Shown: positions 9,707-20,115 of the stretch, piece after piece | Numbering within the stretch: the first letter of the stretch is position 1 | Layout of the letters: every line of letters starts with the position of its first letter | From: Budorcas taxicolor | Lineage: Eukaryota > Chordata > Mammalia > Artiodactyla > Bovidae | DNA: 64,000 nucleotides | NCBI RefSeq assembly: GCF_023091745.1 | Contig: NC_068912.1 | Span: forward strand, 103,347,567-103,411,566 | Direction: 5' to 3' | Notes under the pieces: model-generated | What the model saw: the letters and a program-made list of their open reading frames with translations, nothing else | Database searches by the model: none | Told to the model about the DNA's origin: nothing | Position numbers and translations under genes: made by a program

Positions 9707-10149
9707 CAGAATATAAATAACAGAAGCAATATTGTAACAAATTCAATGAAGACTTGAAAAAATGGTCCATATTTTTAAAAATCTTTAAAATAAAAAACAA
9801 ACAACTCTCACCCAGTCTTCCTGGGTGAGAACTCCCACTGAAGGAAGTTCTACTTGTCTTAGCCTGGGCCCCTACAAATCAGAATGTGAGGCAAAGTTTA
9901 CCTGATCAGTCTTTGCTTGGAAGTATAATCCCAGGCAGCAAAAGTGAGAGGAAAAAAAGCAGGGGAGAAAAGAAAGCATATACAAGGCAGTATATTACAA
10001 AAGCAGCCACACTTTCCCCAGAACAGGCGACTGCTCGGTCACCTTTCCAGCAGGTTGTCGAGAACACCACATCCTGAAACAGGAAGGAGGAGGCGTTGAT
10101 CTGCTGTCTCTCATTATTCGAGGTTTGTCCCATGGAACACTTATCATCT
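9707..10149. other. Unassigned stretch 3' of the ERVL pol remnant
   Basis: Lies where the 3' LTR of the minus-strand ERVL pol remnant would be expected, but I cannot recognise LTR ends. Small chance frames only. Confidence 0.3.
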
Positions 10150-10255
10150 CACGGAACATTACTAACTTATTGTGGTGGTCATTTCATAACACATAAAAAT
10201 ATCGAATACTATGTGGTACCCCTGAAACTAAAATAACCTTGTAAATGAATTCTAT
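10150..10255 (+). mobile_element. L1 3' UTR fragment, sense
   Basis: TTGTGGTGGTCATTTCATAA, AATATCGAATACTATGTGG and CCTGAAACTAAAATAA are the end of an old L1 3' UTR. Confidence 0.7.
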
Positions 10256-12429
10256 TGAAAGTTTTTTCAAAAGACAATGGCTAGATGTGATATCCCCAAA
10301 TAATTTACATAAGGTTAGCAAACCAAGATCCAGTCTCCAGTTAAAGCTGCAGTTGATCCTGAGGCTATTTGATAGTCATCATCATTCATTGGGTTTCTTT
10401 CACCTTCAACTAGTACTCTGGCCTAGGTTGCTTGCCTAGAGGGGTGACCCAGAGCTGCTTCCTTAGAGGGTGTTAGTCTGCAGTTGCTGTGCCTTTTTCA
10501 GGTCATGGATGCGGCAACTGACCATTCATAGTTATCACTGAGCATTGAATTACCGAGAGATGCCCCATGATTCTCCTGAGTTCCAGATATATTGCTTTCT
10601 ACCCTTATTGTGTAGTAGCAACCCCAAGTCCTAATGCTAATCAAGGCAATTACCACTGCTTCTTTGGCACTTCTTTCTTTCCTGCTGGTCCACTGGCATG
10701 AGGAGCTAAAACTGCTAAGTGGGGACCACAACTTCAAATATGATGAAATTTTTACTGTGCCCCCTGGAGGAAGTGTTTTCCTCTGCCACTTTTTTTTCAG
10801 AGATGGTAAATACAGATTTTCATAATCAGGTCACTAGGATTGATAATGAGAGAGCCAGTCCAACATATACCCCTTTGTTCATGGACTGGCGTATTTTAAG
10901 GACACAGGTCCATGATGCATGTTAAGGATGCAGAAATACATTGATTCAGCACATATACCACATGTAAGGAACAACACTATAACCCCATAAGGTATTTTCC
11001 CTAAGCTGGCGCCTTAGCTGAACTTTTACTTGGTTGTTTCACTGTTACGTCAGACCAGCTACTCCTAGGTGATAGGTTATATTTACCAATGAATCATGTG
11101 GTGATGAGTCTATTGCCTACTTTCCTTTGCTATAAAACAGGGCCCTTAACCTGAGGCAGTATGTAAGAGATGAACATGCTGTGAGACATCAGATAATAGT
11201 ACTGGTGAAGATTATGCAATCAGAGAATGCAAATCTATCAAATCATCGATTTTAGCAAAAAGAAACTGCTGCCTCCTCCAAGATACAAGATATCCAATGT
11301 GGTCAATCAGCCATCAGGTAGGTGGCAGGTCTCTCTGGAGAATGATGCCATATCAAGGGCTCTGCAACACTCTCTGAGGCTAGAAATACAAGTATTAAGT
11401 CAACCTTGTTGAGAAGAAGTCAGTGTAGTTGAGCCCACACAAAACTCTCATCCATGCCACCATGGCCAACATCTTTGGGCTCACCTGGCAAGTTCTAGGA
11501 TGGCCAAGGAGAGAGGCGAGGGTGGAGGGGATGTGGGGAGAGTGGTGGTGATGGTGGTTTTTAAGTCTCTTCTGAAGGACATTAATGTAAGACTCAGTGG
11601 TCTGCTCACCCCAGAAGTACATCCACATAACTCTTCACCAAAACTTCTGGTCTTATTCCTTCCTAGCCATTGATTAATTGACCAAGTCATGGTTCATGGC
11701 CCAGAAATTAGCATGTGAAGGTATCTTGGGCTACACCGCTATAGGAAATCATGGCCAAGTGTACCACTTTTAGCTCTATTCACTGAGAGCATTCGCCTTC
11801 ACTCTTTTGACTTTCAGGACCATCCCTGAAAGGTCTGTAATCAGGAGCAGTCCTTTTCTAGCATGCCCCAGCAAATCACACTGAACCATCAGTGAACCAG
11901 CCGAATCTTCTCATCTGCCATCAGTTGGTCACAGGGACCCCTTCATGATACCATAGAATAAGCTGCATTGGTGGGTGACGTGAGAATCTGGAACACCTGT
12001 CTTTGTAATTTATTCATGCCTCCTAAATGATTATTTTCATCAGACTTGCGGTGCCCACTCAGTCTTATGACTCAATGGATATGTAACGATTCAGCGAAAT
12101 CAGTTCATGATAGGCAGCTACACTCACATGGTCTCTTGATGTCCTGTGGTTAAACATTGTCTCTACCAAAGTCTGGTAGCAGCAGGCCAGGAAATATATT
12201 TCAAATTGAGAGTGTCTCTCCAGCACAGAAGTCATAGCCCTGCTTTAAAACCTAAAAATCTGCACAAGACTGTCCACTGGAATTTAGCAGTCTGCACAGT
12301 GTCCTCACCATAGGCATAGACACCTTGGGCACTATCCTATCGGCTGGTCAAATGGCTGACACACCAAAACGGCTGGCATCACAGCCTAGATCAGCTGCCA
12401 ACCCTCTGTTCCATGATCCTAGTCAAACC

Positions 12430-12551
12430 AGTGGAGAAGGCAATGGCAACCCACTCGAGTATTCTTGCCTGGAAAATCCCATGGACAGAGGAGCCTAGTG
12501 GGCTACAGTCCATAGGGTTGCAAAGAGTCAGGCATGACTGAGCACAACACA
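12430..12551 (+). mobile_element. Bov-tA-type SINE, 5'-truncated
   Basis: GGAGAAGGCAATGGCAACCC..TTCTTGCCTGGAAAATCCC..GTCAGGCATGACTGAGCA (in pieces). Short TSD AGTCAAA (12421-12427 and 12552-12558). Confidence 0.88.
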
Positions 12552-12728
12552 AGTCAAAACTGGAAGTCTTCTGAGTCACCTGATAAAGGTTAAAGCAACA
12601 TCCCCAAGTACGAGAAATGCTATTAATACCATCAAAATACAGCCAAGTGTTGTGCCCCTTTCTCAGCAGTGAGAGGTATGAGGAGCAACAATTTGTCCTT
12701 TCCCTTAGAAGGAATGTCTTCTCTAGGA

Positions 12729-12950
12729 CAGGGGGTGGCCAAAACTGTCCACAGGCCAAATACGATCCCCCTCCTATTTTTGTAAATGAAGTTCTACTGG
12801 AACACAGCCACATCCATTTGTTTTCCTATTGCCTATGGCTGACTTCACACTATTGTGGCAAAATTGAGTATGGCGATAGGTACCTTATGTCCTGCAAGGG
12901 TTAAAATATTTATTAACCATCCCTTTAAAGATAAACTTAGCCAACTCCTG
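12729..12950 (+). mobile_element. hAT (Charlie-group) non-autonomous DNA transposon with 8-bp TSD
   Basis: Ends CAGGGGGTGGCCAAAACTG ... TAGCCAACTCCTG are the hAT-type terminal repeats. The interior (GTTCTACTGGAACACAGCC, CTATGGCTGACTTCACAC) is the common mammalian hAT element. TSD CTCTAGGA (12721-12728) and CTCTAAGA (12951-12958), 8 bp as hAT requires. Confidence 0.85.
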
Positions 12951-13097
12951 CTCTAAGATAAGAGGGTCCCTAAAATACTTCACCAAGTAGCAGACACCTG
13001 AAACTTCATGAAGTTTATCTCCCATCTAGAGGGTATTTAGAATACTTGACATTTCCTGCTCATGGGTCTATGAGTAGAAGGCCACTAATACAGTGAA

Positions 13098-13305
13098 TAG
13101 GGGTTCCCTGGTGCTCAGTGGTAGAGAATTCACCTGCAAGTGCAGGAGACTCAGGTTGGATCCCTGGGTCAGGAAGATCCCCTGGAGAAGGAAGTGGTAA
13201 CCACTGCAGTATTCCTGCCTGGGAAGTCCCATGGACAGAGGAGCCTGGTGGCCTACATTCCATGGGGTCACAGAGGAGTTGGGCATGATTTAGAGGCTAA
13301 ACAAC
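13098..13305 (+). mobile_element. Bov-tA SINE with TSD
   Basis: Head GGGGTTCCCTGGTGCTCAG, middle AAGATCCCCTGGAGAAGG, end GGGCATGATTTAGAGGC. TSD AATACAGTGAA (13087-13097) and AATATAGTGAA (13306-13316). Confidence 0.92.
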
Positions 13306-13359
13306 AATATAGTGAACATCAGGAAACTCCGCAAAATTCTTGCAGACTGTATACCCAGT

Positions 13360-13569
13360 CTACCCTGGTGGCTCAGACAGTAAAGCGTCTGCCTGCAATG
13401 CGCGAGACCCGGTTCCAATCCCCGGGTAGGGAAGATGCCCTGGGGAAGGAAATGGCACCCCACTCCAGTATTCTTGCCTGGAAAATCCCATGGACGGAGG
13501 AGCCTGGTAGGCTACAGTCCATGGGGTCGCAAAGAGTCAGACATGGCTGAGCGACTTCACTTTCTTTCC
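13360..13569 (+). mobile_element. Bov-tA SINE with TSD
   Basis: Head ACCCTGGTGGCTCAGACAG, end CTGAGCGACTTCACTTTC. TSD GTATACCCAGT (13349-13359) and GTATACTAAGT (13570-13580). About 54 bp after the previous SINE, same orientation. Confidence 0.92.
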
Positions 13570-13580
13570 GTATACTAAGT

Positions 13581-14351
13581 CAGAGAAAAGCAGAGCCAAT
13601 TAACTTGGCCCAGAGGCAAAAGAGTGAGTATGCGCCTCTGCCTTTGCATGAGTGCATGTCTGTATTCAGTCCATTCTATGACTGGGAACTACATTTCCTG
13701 GAATCCCCTTTCCTATATGGTTCCAGGTTAGAATTTGCCAAATAAGAGAATTCACACAAGATTTGGAAGGTACAGGCAAAGCAGAAACCATTATTCCCTA
13801 GTGATTGCAGGCAAACACACGACTAGAAAAGAATGACACAGAAGCTTCACATAAACTCTTGAGAAGTGCCCCCTGTGCCACTTAGACTGAGAGGACTGGA
13901 GCTTCCCCGAGGCTTCTGGGACTGGCAGCGGTTTCCAGGCAGGCTTTGGAGAACCATGCACTGCTTGAAGAAGAGATCTCGTGTGTGAGCTTCTCTGACC
14001 TTCAGCAACAGTTGCCTTGATTTCCACTCCCCCAGCTTGACTGGCTCTTTCCACAGCTGGGTAAGCTCCTAATTCTGTATTGAAGCTTTTATTCCCAGAA
14101 TACATTGAATTGCTTCTATCTTCCTAACTAAACTCTGAAAGTCTTCAATGCTGCAAATAGTTCTGGAATTTGTTTTCCAGTCTGTTTGGATGCAAAAGTA
14201 GTAATGACCTCGTTGATATTGGAAAAGGGGGCACTACTAGCAGTCCTTGGCATGCAGTTACTTAAATGATCACCTGTAAGGTATTCAGTTTTTTACATCA
14301 AGTATGATATTAACTGTGGGGACATTTTTGTAGCCGGCCCTTGTCTGATTA
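13581..14351. other. Unassigned, possibly an old LTR
   Basis: The stretch 13,620-14,130 has an LTR-like feel (CATTTCCTGGAATCCCC, CCAGCTTGACTGGCTCTTTCC, then TTTATTCCCAGAATACA), but no ends or TSD were found. No gene. Confidence 0.3.
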
Positions 14352-14573
14352 AGGAAAGTGAAGTGAAAGTGAAATCGCTCAGTCGTGTCCGACTCTTTGC
14401 GACCCCGTGGACTGTAGCCCACCAGGTTCCTCCGTCCATGGGATTCTCCAGGCAAGAATACTGGAGTGGGGTGCCATTTCCTTCTCCAGGGAAATCTTCC
14501 CAACACAGGGATCAAACCCTGGTCTCCCGCACTGCGGGCAGACGCTTTAACCTCTGAGCCACCAGGGAAGTCC
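14352..14573 (-). mobile_element. Bov-tA SINE
   Basis: Antisense: AGTGAAATCGCTCAGTCGTG, GGACTGTAGCCCACCAGG, head ending GAGCCACCAGGGAAGTCCC. Confidence 0.92.
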
Positions 14574-14577
14574 CTGA

Positions 14578-15018
14578 CAATTTCTGGCTTTTTGAGTGAC
14601 TTTATCATGAAAAGATATAAGGTTTTGAAATGTGCTTTTTTTTTTTTCTCCTGTTTCTATTTAGATGATTAGGTACTATTTGTCCGTTATTCTGCTAATG
14701 TGTACTACATAAATTTCGGGGTGTTAAACCCACTTTCCATCCCTGGGATAAACTTCACTTGGCCGTGTTGTATAAGCCTTTTTAAATGTAGCCGAATACA
14801 ATTTGGTAGTATTCTGTTAAGGATTTTTTACATTTATATTCATTAAGGATATTGTCCTAAGGTTTTCTGTGTTTATGATGTCTTCTGTGTGGCTCTGGTA
14901 TAAGAGTAACACTGCCTCATAGAATGAAGTAGAAAGTGTTCCATCCTCTCTTATTTTTTGAGAGATTTTGTGAAAAATTGGTAAATATTCTCCATTAACC
15001 AATAGAATTTACCAGTGG
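14578..15018 (-). mobile_element. Old L1 ORF2 fragment
   Basis: Antisense ORF2: TTTATCATGAAAAGATATAAGG, CATCCCTGGGATAAACTTCACTTGG, CTCATAGAATGAAGTAGAAAGTGTTCC and ATAGAATTTACCAGTG (in pieces) are in the canonical order. Frame broken. Confidence 0.8.
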
Positions 15019-15239
15019 AAAAAAAAAATCACCTGTAATTGGCTAAAGCCAATGGCCTATAGAAGTCAAAGCTTTGGAAGACCGAGTAGTTACAGTAATA
15101 GGATGTTCTGGAATACTCCCTCCAAGGTGAAGCATAGTGACTGCATTAGGCACCTTCAGTCACAAAGAAAGAAGCACATCTTTGCATTGGGCAGGCAACT
15201 GGACAGGCTGGTTAGCCCACAAGGCTGCCACAGGGAGGC
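15019..15239. other. Unassigned spacer
   Basis: A 90-codon chance frame on the plus strand crosses it. No recognised repeat or gene. Confidence 0.35.
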
Positions 15240-15400
15240 AGTGTGGTATCTCACAAAGTTCTTAGGCTTCAGACAAGTCCAAGCGGATCCTGAGCCTATC
15301 TCCTCTTATGTAAAACGATCATAAAAAACTTCTTCATAAGGTTATGGTGACTATACAATGAGCTAACATGTGAGAAAGCCCTTTCAAGCACACATCCTTG
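15240..15400 (+). mobile_element. MIR SINE
   Basis: AGTGTGGTATCTCACAAAGTTCTTAGGCTTCAG..CTTATGTAAAACGATCATAA..GTTATGGTGACTATACAATGAG: degraded MIR. Confidence 0.6.
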
Positions 15401-15526
15401 GGTGTGGCCCCCATCACTTTGCAATCTGATGCCAGTCCAATGACAAAACTTTCATCAACAGAATAAAAACAGCCCCACAAGGATGGCAACAATTCTAATT
15501 TTTTCTAGTGTGTGTAGATACAGAAG

Positions 15527-15586
15527 CGCCTGCTGCTGCTGCTAAGTCGCTTCAGTCGTGTCCGACTCTGTGCGACCCCATAGACG
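15527..15586 (-). mobile_element. Bov SINE 3'-end fragment with (CTG)n tail
   Basis: CTGCTGCTGCTGCTAAGTCG then TTCAGTCGTGTCCGACTC and GCGACCCCATAGAC. Only the last ~60 bp of an antisense Bov SINE. Confidence 0.85.
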
Positions 15587-16039
15587 TGCCTATGAAACAC
15601 TAATGCAGAGTTTAAAGAAGACTGCAACACCCTCCTAACGAGCACTCAAGTCAGAAACAGAATGTGGCCACTTACCTGCAAGATGACACCAGATGAGAGG
15701 CAGATGCAAGCAGAAATCAACGAAGCTTCTACCCAGAGCCCTCAGTGGAACAGCCTCGCATGCAGTGAGACTGAGCATGCACTAAGTTTCCCTGAACCTC
15801 TAAACTCTGAAAGGACGAGTTGGGGTTGTTCCAAGCTCATCCCACCCCACTTCTGAGACAGGCAAGTTGTCAACTCTCCTGCTTGTCGGGACAAGCCACA
15901 TTGAGAACACCAGAGGGCAGCCACTCCCCACAGATGGTGGTGCCTGGGGAAACAACAGCAGAAACAAGGGTGCAATGGGCCACAGTCTCCCAGCGCCCTT
16001 CCGGTCCTCCTCCTGCTCAGGCCTGTGCCGCACAGCACA
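15587..16039. other. Unique-looking block
   Basis: Moderate GC, several overlapping short frames on both strands (none with recognisable domains). Holds the CTCF-like motif listed separately. Confidence 0.35.
15907..15920 (+). promoter_or_regulatory. CTCF-core-like motif
   Basis: ACACCAGAGGGCAG fits CCASYAGRGGGCRS at 13 of 14 positions (first base differs). It lies in non-repeat sequence. Motif matches alone are common, so occupancy is inference. Confidence 0.35.
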
Positions 16040-16235
16040 ATGGTGCGGTGTAAAGACCCACGGTGTTGCTAACTGGGAGACCTGGGCTTGAATCCAACTT
16101 TGCCACTTCCTATCTGTGACCTTGAACAAGTGACCTTACCTCTCCCAATCAATTTCCTCACCTAGAAAAACAGGGCGCAAAACAAGAACCTGCTTCATAG
16201 GGTTACTCTATGACAAATGAGATGGGTGGGTCCAA
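16040..16235 (+). mobile_element. MIR SINE
   Basis: ACCTGGGCTTGAATCCAAC, TGTGACCTTGAACAAGTGAC, TCAATTTCCTCACCTAG and ATAGGGTTACTC form a nearly complete MIR. Confidence 0.8.
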
Positions 16236-16464
16236 ATACTGTCCAAAACAGTCATTGTTCTTGGGCATCATAACTGTTCATCTACCTACATTCTCACCAG
16301 AGTCCTGGCAGGCAGAGTGGATAAATGTGATTCTCATTTTTCAGATAAAGAAATTGAGACTTAAAGGAACTATCTGACCTGCAGGATAATGATGGCCAGA
16401 GTCACTTGATTTTTCTCAGCCTCTCTTTCTACCATTTCACAGTGATGGCAGCTGGCCTGAAGAG

Positions 16465-18474
16465 TTCAGTTCAGTTCAGTCACTCAGCCGTGTCTGACTC
16501 TGCAATCCCATGGACTGCAGCACACCAGGCTTTCTTGTCCATCACCAACTCCCAGAGCTTACTCAAACTCATGTCCATCGAGTCGGTGAAGCCATCCAAC
16601 CATCTCATCCTCTGTCATCCCCTTCTCCTGCCTTCAATCTTTCCCAGCATCAGGGTCTTTTCAAATGAGTTAGTTCTTCCCATCAGGTGGCCAAAGTATT
16701 GGAGTTTCAGCATCAGTCCTTCCAATGAATAGTCAGGACTGCTCTTCTTTATGATGGACTGGTTGGATCTCCTTGCAGTCCAAGAGACTTTCAACAGTTT
16801 TCTCCAATACCACAGTTCAAAAGCATCAATTCTTTGGCGCTCACCCTTCCTTATAGTCCAACTCTCACATCCATACATGACTACTGGAAAAGCCATAGCT
16901 TTGACAAGATGGACCTCTGTTGGCAAAGTAATGTCTCTGCTTTTTAATATGCTGCCTAAGTTGCTCATAGCTTTTCTTCCCAGGACCAAGTATCTTTTAA
17001 TTTCAAGGCTGCAGTCACCATCTGCAGTGACTTTGGAGCCCAAATAAATAAAATCTGTCACTGTTTCGTTTCCCCATCTATTTGCCATGAAGTGATGGCA
17101 CCAGATGCCATGATCTTTTGTTTTCTGAATGCTGAGTTTTAAGCCAACTTTTTCACTCTCCTCTTTCACTTTCATCAAGAGGCTTTTTAGCTCTTCTTTG
17201 CTTTCTGCCATAAAGGTGGTGTCATCTCCATATCTGAGGTTATTGATATTTCTCCCAGCAATCTTGATTCCATCTTGTGCTTCATCCATCCTGGCATTTC
17301 ACATGCTGTACTCCGATTTAAGTTAAATAAGCAGGATGACAATATACAGCCTTGATGTACTCCTATCCTAATTTGGAACCAGTCTGTTGTTCCATGTACA
17401 GTTCTAACTGTTGCTTCTGGAACTGTATACAGATTTCTCAAGAGACAAGTCTGTTATTCCCATCTCTTTAAGAATTTTCCACAGTTTGTTGTGATCCACA
17501 CAGTCAAAGGCTTTGGAGTAGTCAATAAAGCAGAAGTAGATGTTTTTCTGAAACTTTCTTGCTTTTTCTGTGATCCAATAGATATTGGCAATTTGATCTC
17601 TGATTCCTCTGCCTTTTCTAAGTCCAGCTTGAACATCTGGAAGTCCATGATTCACGTACTGTTGAAGCCTGGCTTAGAGGATTTTGAGCATTTCTTTGCT
17701 AGCATGTGAGATGAGTGCAATTGTGCAGTAGTTTAACATTCTTTGGCATTTCCTTTCTTTGGGATTGAATTGAAAACTGACCTTTTCCAGTCCTGTGGCC
17801 ACTGCTGAGTTTTCCAGTTGTGCTGGCATATTGAGTGCAGCACTTTCACAGCATCATCTTTTAGGATTTGAAGTAGCTCAACTGGAATCCCATCACCTCC
17901 ACTAACTTTATTCATAGGGATGCTTCCTAAGGCCCACTTGACTTCAAATTCCAGGATGTCTGGCTCTAGGTGAGTGATCACACCATCTTGGTTATCTGGG
18001 TCATGAAGATCTTTTTTGTATAGTTCTTCTGTGGATTCTTGCCACCTCTTCTTAATATCTTCTGCTTCTGTTACGTCCATACCATTTCTGTCCTTTATTG
18101 TGTCCATCTTGCGTGAAATATTCCCTTGGTATTTCTGATTTTCTTGAAGAGATCTCTAGCCTTTCCCATTCTGTTGTTTTCCTCTATTTCTTTGCATTGA
18201 TCGCTGAGGAAGGCTTTCTTATCTTTCCTTGCTATTTATTCTTTGGAATTCTGGGTTCAAATGGGTATATCTTTCCTCTTCCCCTTTGCCTTTAGTTTCT
18301 TTTCTCAGCTATTTGTAAGGCCTCCTCAGACAACCATTTTGCCTTTTTGCATTTCTTTTTCTTGGAGATGGTCTTGATCACTGCCTCCTGTACAATGTCA
18401 TGAACCTCCATCCATAGTTCTTTAGGCACTCTGTCTATCAGATCTAATCCCTTGCGTCTGTTTGTCATTTCCAC
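16465..18474 (-). mobile_element. BovB LINE, 2.0 kb, 5'-truncated, RT domain with frame breaks
   Basis: Antisense BovB from its GTTCAGTTCAGTTCAGTCAC 3' end back into the region upstream of RT. TSD CCTGAAGAG exact at 16456-16464 and 18475-18483. Minus-strand frames at 16615-17289, 17404-17655, 17733-18107 and 18292-18474 cover most of the RT in pieces. Motif A is FCFIDYSKAFDCVD; motif C reads YGDD (17221-17232) where the other BovB copies here read YADD. Frameshifts and stops between frames make it non-functional. No endonuclease domain remains. Confidence 0.93.
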
Positions 18475-18483
18475 CCTGAAGAG

Positions 18484-18724
18484 ACTTGCTCATAAAACCC
18501 GGTTGTGATTCTGGTATTCTGAGGTCCAGAGAGGGCAAGTATATTCCCCAAGACTACATGGCGAGCAGGGGGCCCATCCGGCCCTCAAGGAGCCAGTCCT
18601 GTGGGCTCCTGGTCTGGTGTCCAGCTGCAGCCCAGACACTCTGATTAGACAGCCTCATTGTTCTGTCCTGATTGATGGTCAGAGGATCCCAGCCTTCTCC
18701 GGACTTCCTGACCAGTCTATGAGC
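18484..18724. other. Unassigned; possible MIR scrap
   Basis: GAGGTCCAGAGAGGGCAAG..CCCCAAGACTACATGGC resembles MIR 3' sequence. The rest is unassigned. Confidence 0.35.
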
Positions 18725-18797
18725 TGGAAAAGAAAAGAAGTCTTTGGACTATATATTACTATGGAAAATCATCCATGACATGTTGCTAAATGAAACA

Positions 18798-19743
18798 GTT
18801 CAGTTCAGTTCAGTTTCAGTTCCTCAACCGTGTCCAGCTCTTTGTGACCCTATAGATAACAGGACGCTAAGCTTCCCTGTTCATCACCAACTCCCAGAGT
18901 TTACTTAAACTCACGCCTATTGAGCCGGGGATGCCATCCAACCATCTCATCTTCTGTCGTCCCCTTCTCTTCCCACCTTCAATCTTTCCCAGTGCCAGGG
19001 TCTTTTCAAATGTGTCAGTTCTTTCCATCAGGTGGCCAAAGTATTGGAGTTTCAGCTTCAACATCAGTGTTTCCAATGAATATTCAGGACTGATCTCCTT
19101 AATGATGGGCTGGTTGGATCTCCTTGCTGTCCAAGGGGATCTCAAGAGTCTTCTCCAACACCACAGTTCAAAAGCACCAATTCTTCAGTGCTCAGCTTTC
19201 TTTATAGTCCAACTCTCACATCCACACATGACTACTAGAAAACCCATGGCCTTGACTAGATGGACTTTTGTTGGCAAAATAATATCTCTGATTTTTAATA
19301 TGCTGTCTAGGTTGGTCATAACTTTTCTTCCAAGGAGCAAGCGTCTTTTAATTTCAAGGCTACAGTCACCATCTGCAGTGATTTTGGAGCCCAAATAAAT
19401 AAAGTCTGTCACTGTTTCCATTGTTTCCCCATCTATTTGCCATGAAGTGATAGCACCAGATGCCATAATCTTAGTTTTCTGAATGTTGAATTTTAAGTCA
19501 ACTTTTTCACTCTTCTCTTTCACTTTCATCAAGAGGCTCTTTAGTTCTTCTTCACTTTCTGCCATAAGTGTGGTGTCATCTGCACTCAATGAAACTATGA
19601 ACCATGCCAGATAGGGCCACCCAGGAGGGATGGACCATGGTGGAGAGTTCTGACACGGCGTGATCCACTGGAGGAGGGAATGGCAAACCACTTCAGTATT
19701 CTTGCCTTGAGGACCCCATGAAGAGTATGAAAAGGCAAAAAAA
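18798..19743 (-). mobile_element. BovB LINE with 5' inversion and large internal deletion
   Basis: Segment 18798-19583 is antisense BovB from the 3' end into RT (ends at GTGTCATCTGCA, the YADD codons). Segment 19584-19743 is BovB in sense orientation from near the element's 5' region (TATGAACCATGCC, TTCAGTATTCTTGCCTTGAG, AGTATGAAAAGGC). Flanking TSD AAATGAAACA is exact (18788-18797 and 19744-19753), so both parts arrived in one event. This is the twin-priming structure. Confidence 0.85.
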
Positions 19744-19832
19744 AAATGAAACAAGCGATCTACAAAACAAAAAGTACCTGACCCCTGTGTCTATTTTTGT
19801 GTATCAACAGAGGGGAAAGTGGACAGTCATAA

Positions 19833-19962
19833 CATGCTGTGCTGTGCTTAGTCGTGTCAGACTCTTGTGACCCCATGGACTGCAGCCCACTGGGCTCCTC
19901 TGTTCATGGGATTTCCCGGGCAAGGATACTGGGGTGGGTTGCTATTTCCTGCTCCAGGGATG
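19833..19962 (-). mobile_element. Bov-tA SINE, truncated
   Basis: Antisense: GTGCTTAGTCGTGTCAGACTC..GGATACTGGGGTGGGTTGC..CTGCTCCAGGGAT (in pieces). The tRNA head is missing. Confidence 0.9.
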
Positions 19963-20039
19963 TGTGTATTATACTATTTTAATTGTCCATTTTTAAATAT
20001 TGCTATGTGAAGAGTCAGGGATCTTGGGCTATCTTCCAC

Positions 20040-20115
20040 ATTAATTTACTGTGGCTTTGTACAAGTCTCTTAAGCCCCAGGAGCCTCAGTTCCTCCAACT
20101 GAAACATAAGAAGGA
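20040..20115 (+). mobile_element. MIR scrap
   Basis: GTACAAGTCTCTTAAGCCCC..GAGCCTCAGTTCCTCCAACTG is the MIR core. Confidence 0.55.

Larger units (their letters stand above)
10256..13086 (-). pseudogene. ERVL-type retroviral pol remnant: RT end, RNase H, integrase, dUTPase
   Basis: Read on the minus strand through many stops, the order of recognisable pieces fits a class III (ERVL-like) pol. They are an RT thumb region near 12,960-13,080 and 12,560-12,720 (LYQVTQKTSSFD), an RNase H-like region near 11,600-12,360 (MWMYFWG, LPIMN), an integrase core (FIAKESRQ near 11,080-11,110) and a dUTPase-like tail (LPPGGTVKI near 10,760). dUTPase downstream of integrase is the ERVL arrangement; no env is seen. 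Where integrases keep S-D-Q-G this copy reads S-G-stop-G, so the active site is gone. A Bov SINE (12,430) and a hAT element (12,729) lie inside it. Fossil, no product. Confidence 0.75.
18725..20010 (+). mobile_element. Old L1 3' UTR, split by a BovB insertion
   Basis: Pieces 18725-18787 (GGAAAATCATCCATGACATG, TTGCTAAATG) and 19754-19832 plus about 19963-20010 (CTATTTTTGTGTATCAACAG; TTTTAAATATTGCTATGTG) belong to one old L1 3' end. A BovB and a Bov SINE interrupt it. Confidence 0.55.

Noticed and set aside
11395..11628. Histidine-run frame (HHHHHH-like)
   Set aside because: Produced by a GTG/GAT-rich tract within the degraded ERVL pol region; not a metal-binding protein.
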